64,000 bases of DNA, from contig WLJH01000003.1 in NCBI GenBank assembly GCA_009701885.1, forward strand, positions 1 through 64,000, given 5' to 3'. Below are positions 59,482-64,000 of this stretch, piece by piece. This stretch comes from Actinomycetota bacterium. GTDB taxonomy: Bacteria > Actinomycetota > Actinomycetes > Propionibacteriales > Nocardioidaceae. The notes beneath the pieces were generated by a model, which saw only the letters and a program-made list of their open reading frames with translations, was not told the origin of the DNA and made no database searches. The translations under genes and the position numbers were made by a program. The stretch's first letter is position 1. Each line of letters opens with the position of its first letter.

Positions 59482-60066
59482 GTGCGGCTGGCCGACCCCG
59501 CCCGCCCCGGCGTCCTCCTGCGGCCGCTGCGGCTCACCGATGCCCGGGCTTGGCGCGAGACCCGGCAGCGCAACGCCACCTGGCTGGTGCCCTGGGACGC
59601 GACCGTCCCGCCGGGCTCCACGGAGCGCGCGACCACCTTCACCGCCCTCGTGCGGCGGCTGCGCCACCAGGCGCGGCAGGGCTCGACGTACCCCTTCGTC
59701 ATCGAGGTCGACGGCGAGTTCGCCGGCCAGGTCACCGTCAACAACGTGGTCGGCGGCTCCGCCCGCTTCGCCTCGGTCGGCTACTGGATCGACCAGCGGC
59801 ACGCCGGGCGCGGGATCGTGCCGCTCGCGGTCGCGCTGGTCATCGACCACCTCTTCTGGACCGTCAAGCTGCACCGGGTCGAGATCGCCATCCGGCCCGA
59901 GAACAGCAACTCGCTGCGGGTCGTGGAGAAGCTCGGCATCCGGGAGATCGGCTACGCCCCGAAGTACCTCCACATCGACGGGGAGTGGCGCGACCACCGG
60001 CTCTACGCCGTGACCGTCGAGGAGACCGGCCCGCGCGGGCTGGTGGCCCGGGTCCTCGGGGGCTGA
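59482..60066 (+). CDS. GNAT acetyltransferase (RimJ/RimL type)
   Basis: This is a 194-residue N-acetyltransferase: VLLRPLRLTDARAWRETRQRNATWLVPWDAT, FVIEVDGEFAGQVTVNNVVGGSARFASVGYWIDQRHAGRGIVPLAVALVIDHLFW with the acetyl-CoA loop, and RVEIAIRPENSNSLRVVEKLGIREIG. I use GTG 59482. A CTG at 59443 overlapping the mogA stop would add 13 residues (TSPARAPRGSWPV) and fit the operon coupling, so it remains possible. The 'RPENSNSLRVVEKLG' block is typical of ribosomal-protein acetylase relatives; the substrate is unknown. Confidence 0.88.
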   Translation: MRLADPARPGVLLRPLRLTDARAWRETRQRNATWLVPWDATVPPGSTERATTFTALVRRLRHQARQGSTYPFVIEVDGEFAGQVTVNNVVGGSARFASVGYWIDQRHAGRGIVPLAVALVIDHLFWTVKLHRVEIAIRPENSNSLRVVEKLGIREIGYAPKYLHIDGEWRDHRLYAVTVEETGPRGLVARVLGG

Positions 60067-60389
60067 CCGCCGGCGCATATCGACCCGGTGCGGTCCGCTG
60101 TCCGGACTTGTCCGGGAACGTCGTTTCCGGTGGCGGACGCCCCCGGACGGCCGCACCATCGACGTGGTCGACCGGTGTGCTGCTCCTCCCTGGGTGGCAC
60201 CGTGAGCGCTCCTCCCTGGGCCCCGCGGACCGGACGACGACTCGCCCCGGCCGCCGCCGCCCGACCCGTCCCCACCGGTCGACGCGGTGGCCGGGGGCGG
60301 GGGTCGGACCACACCAGTCACACCAGCAATTTGCGACACACGGGTAGACATCCGTCCCACCCTGCGCTATCGCCCCTAGCCTTCCGTGC
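60067..60389. other. Intergenic region before sepX
   Basis: These 323 bp carry no gene that I can support. They include short GC palindromes (for example around the ACCGGTCGACGCGGT stretch near 60275) and a less GC-rich segment near 60325-60380 (CAGCAATTTGCGACACAC) that is the likeliest place for a sepX promoter. I cannot fix the -35 and -10. Confidence 0.5.
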
Positions 60390-61298
60390 GTGGACCTCAG
60401 CCCCTTGATCTTCGTGGCACTCGCCGTCGCCTGGGCCGTCTACCTGGTCCCCCAGGCGCTGAGGCACCACGACGAGGTGGTGCGCAGCCGCTCGGTCGAC
60501 CGCTTCTCCCACACGATGCGCGTCCTCGCGCGCCGCGAGCCGGTCGACCGCTCCTCCTCGTCCTCCCGTCTCGTCGTCACCCCCGGGCGGGTCCCCTCCG
60601 CCCCGGTGGTGACGACGAAGGCCTCGAGCGCGCCCGCGGCCGCCGCGGCTGCCGAGACCCGCCCCGCCGAGGCGCCCCTGCCCGTACGCCGGGAGGCGGC
60701 CCGCCGCGCGGCGCGCCGGCGCCGGCGAGTGCTCTCGGCCCTGCTCCTGCTGCTGGTGCTCGTGGGCGGCCTGGTCGCGGCCCGGCTGCTGGCCTGGCCG
60801 GTGCTGCTCCTCCCGACCGCCCTGCTCGTCGCGTGGCTGGTCGCCTGCCGCCTCATGGTCCGCCGCGAGCGCGGCCTCTCCGGCCCGCTGGCCCGCATCC
60901 CCGCCACCGTCCTCCCCGAGGCCGCCCCGGCCTTCGTGGCCGGCCCCACCGGCGAGGACACCCAGGAGGTGGCCGTGGTGTCCGCGCCCCTGGCCGAGGA
61001 GGCCGTCTCCGGCGTCCTGCCCGCGCCCGCCGCCGAGGGGCACCAGGAGCCCGTCGACGTGCCCACGCCGCGCGCCCCGGCAGCGGCCGCGGGGCTCTGG
61101 GAGCCGGTGCCGGTCACGCTGCCGACGTACGTCTCCAAGCCCGCGGCCGAGCGCCGCTCGGTGCGCACCATCGACCTCGACGCCACCGGTGTGTGGACCT
61201 CGGGTCGCAGCGACGCGGACTCCGCGCTGGTCCGCGACGCCGAGGAGCGGGCCCGCCGCGACGAGGGCGAGGCCCCCGGCCGCGCGGTCGGTTCCTGA
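60390..61298 (+). CDS. sepX: Divisome protein SepX/GlpR
   Basis: This is a 302-residue membrane protein. The N-terminal helix (SPLIFVALAVAWAVYLVPQALRHHDEVVRSRSVDRFSHTMRVLARRE) is the conserved SepX/GlpR start. Two further hydrophobic segments near residues 113-150 follow a basic stretch (RREAARRAARRRRR). The C-terminus includes WEPVPVTLPTYVSKPAAERRSVRTIDLDATGVWTSGR, a conserved cytoplasmic block. In Streptomyces SepX stabilises FtsZ rings, and the gene there also follows moeA/GNAT genes. It starts at GTG 60390. Confidence 0.88.
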   Translation: MDLSPLIFVALAVAWAVYLVPQALRHHDEVVRSRSVDRFSHTMRVLARREPVDRSSSSSRLVVTPGRVPSAPVVTTKASSAPAAAAAAETRPAEAPLPVRREAARRAARRRRRVLSALLLLLVLVGGLVAARLLAWPVLLLPTALLVAWLVACRLMVRRERGLSGPLARIPATVLPEAAPAFVAGPTGEDTQEVAVVSAPLAEEAVSGVLPAPAAEGHQEPVDVPTPRAPAAAAGLWEPVPVTLPTYVSKPAAERRSVRTIDLDATGVWTSGRSDADSALVRDAEERARRDEGEAPGRAVGS

Positions 61299-61411
61299 CC
61301 TGCGCGACCCCTCCGCGAGGAGCGGTCTGACCTGCGGGGTCGATTCGTCCGGCTGCTGAGGCCGGTGCTAACGTGAGCCTCCGCGCCGTGAGGCGCGGAA
61401 GCAACACATCT

Positions 61412-61487
61412 GGGGCTGTGGCGCAGTTGGTAGCGCGTCTCGTTCGCAATGAGAAGGCCAGGGGTTCGAATCCCCTCAGCTCCACCA
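61412..61487 (+). tRNA. tRNA-Ala (anticodon CGC)
   Basis: A complete cloverleaf: acceptor GGGGCTG/CAGCTCC with the alanine identity pair G3-U70, D-arm GCGC, anticodon loop TTCGCAA, T-arm AGGGG/CCCCT, and an encoded CCA (61485-61487). Confidence 0.96.
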
Positions 61488-61499
61488 GAACCTCTCCTC

Positions 61500-61527
61500 G
61501 CCCGGCCCGTGAGCATCCCGGCCGGGC
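61500..61527 (+). terminator. Hairpin after tRNA-Ala
   Basis: GCCCGGCC (61500-61507) and GGCCGGGC (61520-61527) form an 8-bp stem with a 12-nt loop, followed by CTCTCTC. The remaining 61528-61648 shows no gene. Confidence 0.7.
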
Positions 61528-61648
61528 CTCTCTCGGGCCCTGTGGTGGCGCGAGTGGACACACCGTGGCAGCTCCCTCGCCGTCCTGCCGCAGCGAGAGC
61601 CGTGTGGCCGTCGCCTGCTCACGCGTGGCGACGGCCACGACAGCAGGC

Positions 61649-63334
61649 TCAGGCGTCGACGACCACCGGGATGATCAGCGGGCTGCGGCGGAAGCTGCGG
61701 GACGCCCACCGGCCGACGTCGCGGGCGATGCGCTGCTCGAGCTGGTGGACGTCGCCGATGCCCTCCTTGGCGGCCGCGGCCAGCGTGGCGGCGATGACCG
61801 CCTCGGCGGGGGCGAAGTCGGTCTCGTCGTGGGCGAAGCCGCGGATCATGAAGTCCGGGCGGTCCGCGAGCTCGCCGGTCTCGGCGTCGACGATCGCCAG
61901 CACGGTGACCACGCCCTCCTCGGCCAGGGTGCGGCGCTCGGTGAGGTGCGCCTCGGTGAGGGTGCCGACGCTGCGGGCGTCGACGTAGACGTAGCCGGCG
62001 CGGACCTTCCCGGTGACACGGGCGACGCCGTCGACGAGGTCCACCACGACCCCGTCGTCGACGGTGACGATGCGGTCCTCCGGCACGCCGCAGTCGGCGG
62101 CGATGTCGGCGTTGGCGCGCAGGTGTCGCCACTCGCCGTGGACCGGCATCACGTTGCGCGGGCGGACGAGGTTGTAGCAGTAGGCCAGCTCGCCGGCGCT
62201 CGCGTGGCCGGAGACGTGCACCTTCGCGTTGCCCTTGTGGACCACGTGGGCGCCCCAGCGGGTCAGGCCGTTGATGACGGTGGAGATGGCGTTCTCGTTG
62301 CCGGGGATGACCGAGCTGGCCATGAGGACGGTGTCACCCTGGGCGATGCGGATCTTGTGGTCGCGACCGGCGATCCGCGACAGCGCCGCCATCGGCTCGC
62401 CCTGGGAGCCCGTGCACACCAGGGCCGCCTTCTGGGGAGGCATCCGCTCCAGCTGCTCGAGGGGGACCACGAGGTTCTCCGGGATCCTGAGGTAGCCCAG
62501 CTGCTGGGCGACCCCCATGTTGCGCACCATCGAGCGGCCCACGAAGGCGACCTTGCGGCCGTGCGCGTGGGCCGCGTCGAGCACCTGCTGGATGCGGTGC
62601 ACGTGGCTGGCGAAGCTGGAGACGATGATCCGGCGAGGCGCGGTGCGGAAGACCTGCTCGATGGCCGGGGCCAGCTCGCGCTCGGAGGTGGTGAAGCCGG
62701 GGACCTCGGCGTTGGTGGAGTCGACCAGGAAGAGGTCGACGCCCTCGGTGCCGAGCCGGGCGAAGCCGGGGAGATCGGTGAGCCGCTTGTCGAGCGGGAA
62801 CTGGTCCATCTTGAAGTCGCCGGTGTGCAGCACGACTCCTGCGGAGGTGCGCAGCGCGACGGCAAGGCCGTCGGGGATGGAGTGGTTGACCGCGAGGAAC
62901 TCGCAGTCGAAGGGACCGGCCTGGTGGTGCTGCCCCTCGGAGACCTCGACGGTGACCGGGGTGATCCGGTGTTCCTTGAGCTTCTCCTTGATCAGCGCCA
63001 GCGTCAGCCGCGAGCCGATGACCGGGATGTCCGCGCGCTCGCGCAGCAGGTAGGGCACCCCGCCGATGTGGTCCTCGTGGCCGTGCGTCAGCACGATCGC
63101 CTCGATCCGGTCCAGCCGGTCCCGGATCCAGGTGAAGTCCGGGAGGATCAGGTCCACGCCGGGCTGGTGCTCCTCGGGGAACAACACCCCGCAGTCCACG
63201 ACCAGCAGGCGTCCGCGGTGCTCGAAGACGGTCATGTTCCGCCCGATCTCGCCCAGTCCACCGAGGCCGACGACCCGGAGCGCTCCCTTCGGCAGCTGCG
63301 GGGGCGGTCCGAGCTCGGGGTGCGGATGACTCAT
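61649..63334 (-). CDS. rnj: Ribonuclease J
   Basis: This is a 561-residue metallo-beta-lactamase/beta-CASP nuclease for mRNA decay and rRNA processing. Metal ligands are in VLTHGHEDHIGG (His84, His86, Asp88, His89), NHSIPDGLAVAL and VVLHTGDFKMDQ. The beta-CASP part has RIIVSSFASHVHRIQQVLDAA, ALVCTGSQGEPMAALSRIA and VHVSGHASAGELAYCYNLVRPRNVMPVHGEWRHLRANA. The C-terminal domain is complete. Its start overlaps the helicase stop by 4 bp, so it follows that gene in one transcript. Confidence 0.97.
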   Translation of the reverse strand: MSHPHPELGPPPQLPKGALRVVGLGGLGEIGRNMTVFEHRGRLLVVDCGVLFPEEHQPGVDLILPDFTWIRDRLDRIEAIVLTHGHEDHIGGVPYLLRERADIPVIGSRLTLALIKEKLKEHRITPVTVEVSEGQHHQAGPFDCEFLAVNHSIPDGLAVALRTSAGVVLHTGDFKMDQFPLDKRLTDLPGFARLGTEGVDLFLVDSTNAEVPGFTTSERELAPAIEQVFRTAPRRIIVSSFASHVHRIQQVLDAAHAHGRKVAFVGRSMVRNMGVAQQLGYLRIPENLVVPLEQLERMPPQKAALVCTGSQGEPMAALSRIAGRDHKIRIAQGDTVLMASSVIPGNENAISTVINGLTRWGAHVVHKGNAKVHVSGHASAGELAYCYNLVRPRNVMPVHGEWRHLRANADIAADCGVPEDRIVTVDDGVVVDLVDGVARVTGKVRAGYVYVDARSVGTLTEAHLTERRTLAEEGVVTVLAIVDAETGELADRPDFMIRGFAHDETDFAPAEAVIAATLAAAAKEGIGDVHQLEQRIARDVGRWASRSFRRSPLIIPVVVDA

Positions 63335-64000
63335 GCCCGAAACCCTACCGTCGCGTGAGACTCGAGCCGCGCGGAGCCTCGCCCTGGACGGTCGCTGACC
63401 AGCTCGAGGGCGTCCGGCAGGGGTGCGCTGTGCACCAGGTCGAGGGTCATGACCGCCCGCGTCACAGCGATGTAGAGGTGACGCAGCCCCAGGTCCGCGT
63501 CACGCTCGAGGAGTGCGGCCGGTTCGACCACGACCACGTGGTCGAACTCCAGCCCCTTGACCAGATGCGCTGGGACGAGGTGAAGCCGTGGGTCCGGCGC
63601 GAGGTCCTCACCGAGGAGGTCGATGATCGCGGTGGAGGAGATGACGCCGGTCAGGCCGGGAAGGGCGAGCAGCCGCTCGACGAGAGCCTGCGTCGTGGTC
63701 GACAGGTCGTCGGACCGGGCCACGGCATGGGCGGAGCAGCGGCCACCCGAGCGCATCGACGTCGCCGGCGGCACATGGACGTCGAGGTGGGGCAGCAGGG
63801 CGTTGGCGACCTGGAGGACCTCGGTCGGGACGCGGTAGCCGCGAGTGAGCTCGAGGACCTCGGCGTCGGAATGGCCCAGGTGCAGGAGCTGCCGCCGCCA
63901 GGTGGGTGCCGACCACGGGGTCGTTCCCTGGGCCAGGTCACCCAGCACGGTGAAGGACCCGTCGGGGCAGTGTCGAGCGACGGCCCGGCACTGCATGGGA
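63331..64000 (-). CDS. UvrD/HelD-like ATP-binding protein (C-terminal part)
   Basis: This is the last 223 or so residues of a superfamily-1 helicase-like protein; the frame is open at the right edge. PMQCRAVARHCPDGSFTVLGDLAQGTTPWSAPTWRRQL resembles motif III/IV of HelD/HelR-type proteins. Next come LELTRGYRVPTEVLQVANALLP and the motif V/VI region HLVPAHLVKGLEFDHVVVVEPAALLERDADLGLRHLYIAVTRAVMTLDLVHS. HelD relatives recycle stalled RNA polymerase and can give rifampicin tolerance; whether this is HelD or another UvrD-like ATPase needs the missing N-terminus. Confidence 0.8.
   Translation of the reverse strand, partial: PMQCRAVARHCPDGSFTVLGDLAQGTTPWSAPTWRRQLLHLGHSDAEVLELTRGYRVPTEVLQVANALLPHLDVHVPPATSMRSGGRCSAHAVARSDDLSTTTQALVERLLALPGLTGVISSTAIIDLLGEDLAPDPRLHLVPAHLVKGLEFDHVVVVEPAALLERDADLGLRHLYIAVTRAVMTLDLVHSAPLPDALELVSDRPGRGSARLESHATVGFRA

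Noticed and set aside
48865..61487. Integrated element using tRNA-Arg or tRNA-Ala as attachment site
   Set aside because: I saw no integrase, no duplicated tRNA 3' end and no compositional break; neighbours are housekeeping genes.

Overview
This window is high-GC DNA with GTG starts, leaderless-looking genes and many 4-bp ATGA overlaps. It comes from an actinobacterium, most likely Nocardioides or a relative in Propionibacteriales. That placement is an inference from gene content and order: an IdeR-type repressor, an XRE regulator next to an HBHA-like protein (as in Mycobacterium Rv0474-Rv0475), a galU-moeA-moaC-mogA-GNAT-sepX block, RNase J, and Ser/Thr-kinase remnants. The cell is motile and monoderm: the flagellar set contains no P- or L-ring genes.

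Layout. (1) 1-15989, all minus strand, is the basal body, switch, motor and hook block. It reads flgB-flgC-fliE-fliF-fliG-fliH-fliI-fliJ-(NlpC/P60+SLT hydrolase)-fliK-flgD-flgE, then flbD-motA-motB-fliL, then fliM-fliN-fliO, and continues past the left edge. (2) 16301-20192 is chemotaxis: cheR-cheY-cheX-cheY-cheX-like on minus, with cheB divergent. (3) 20498-24065, minus, is flgN-flgK-flgL-fliW-csrA. (4) 24414-34475, plus, is fliA (sigma-28), fliC, fliD, fliS, a FliT-position protein, cheA, cheW and a soluble receptor. (5) 34714-42800 holds accessory and housekeeping genes: MarR, a GH13 glucosidase, photolyase, ideR, sirtuin, DUF2277, XRE and HBHA-like. (6) 42897-48937 holds a secreted beta-propeller protein, an oxidoreductase, a membrane protein, a lipoprotein, two decayed gene fragments and tRNA-Arg. 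(7) 49147-64000 holds cell-envelope genes, an Ntn-hydrolase, molybdenum-cofactor genes, the divisome gene sepX, tRNA-Ala, rnj and the end of a helicase.

The main new reading is regulatory. Eight flagellar or chemotaxis units carry a sigma-28-type promoter, CTCA(A/G/C)-N15-GCCGAT, with identical spacing each time: fliM, flbD, flgB, cheR, cheB, flgN, fliC and cheA. These promoters move several start codons and make cheR, cheB and probably fliM leaderless or nearly so. A palindrome GGGACCAAGGTCCC sits about 44 bp upstream of the -35 of both cheA and cheB and may bind a regulator. The flagellin promoter lies inside one arm of a 25-bp hairpin that may also end fliA transcripts. The fliC leader shows two CsrA-type GGA sites, one in a hairpin loop and one at the Shine-Dalgarno, which fits fliW-csrA being encoded next to the hook-filament junction genes. 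No flgM is visible.

Other points of interest are a 59-bp palindromic repeat shared between fliK coding sequence and the mscL intergenic region, a FliM lacking the usual N-terminal CheY-docking motif, and a tRNA-Arg(CCT) with a weak anticodon stem.
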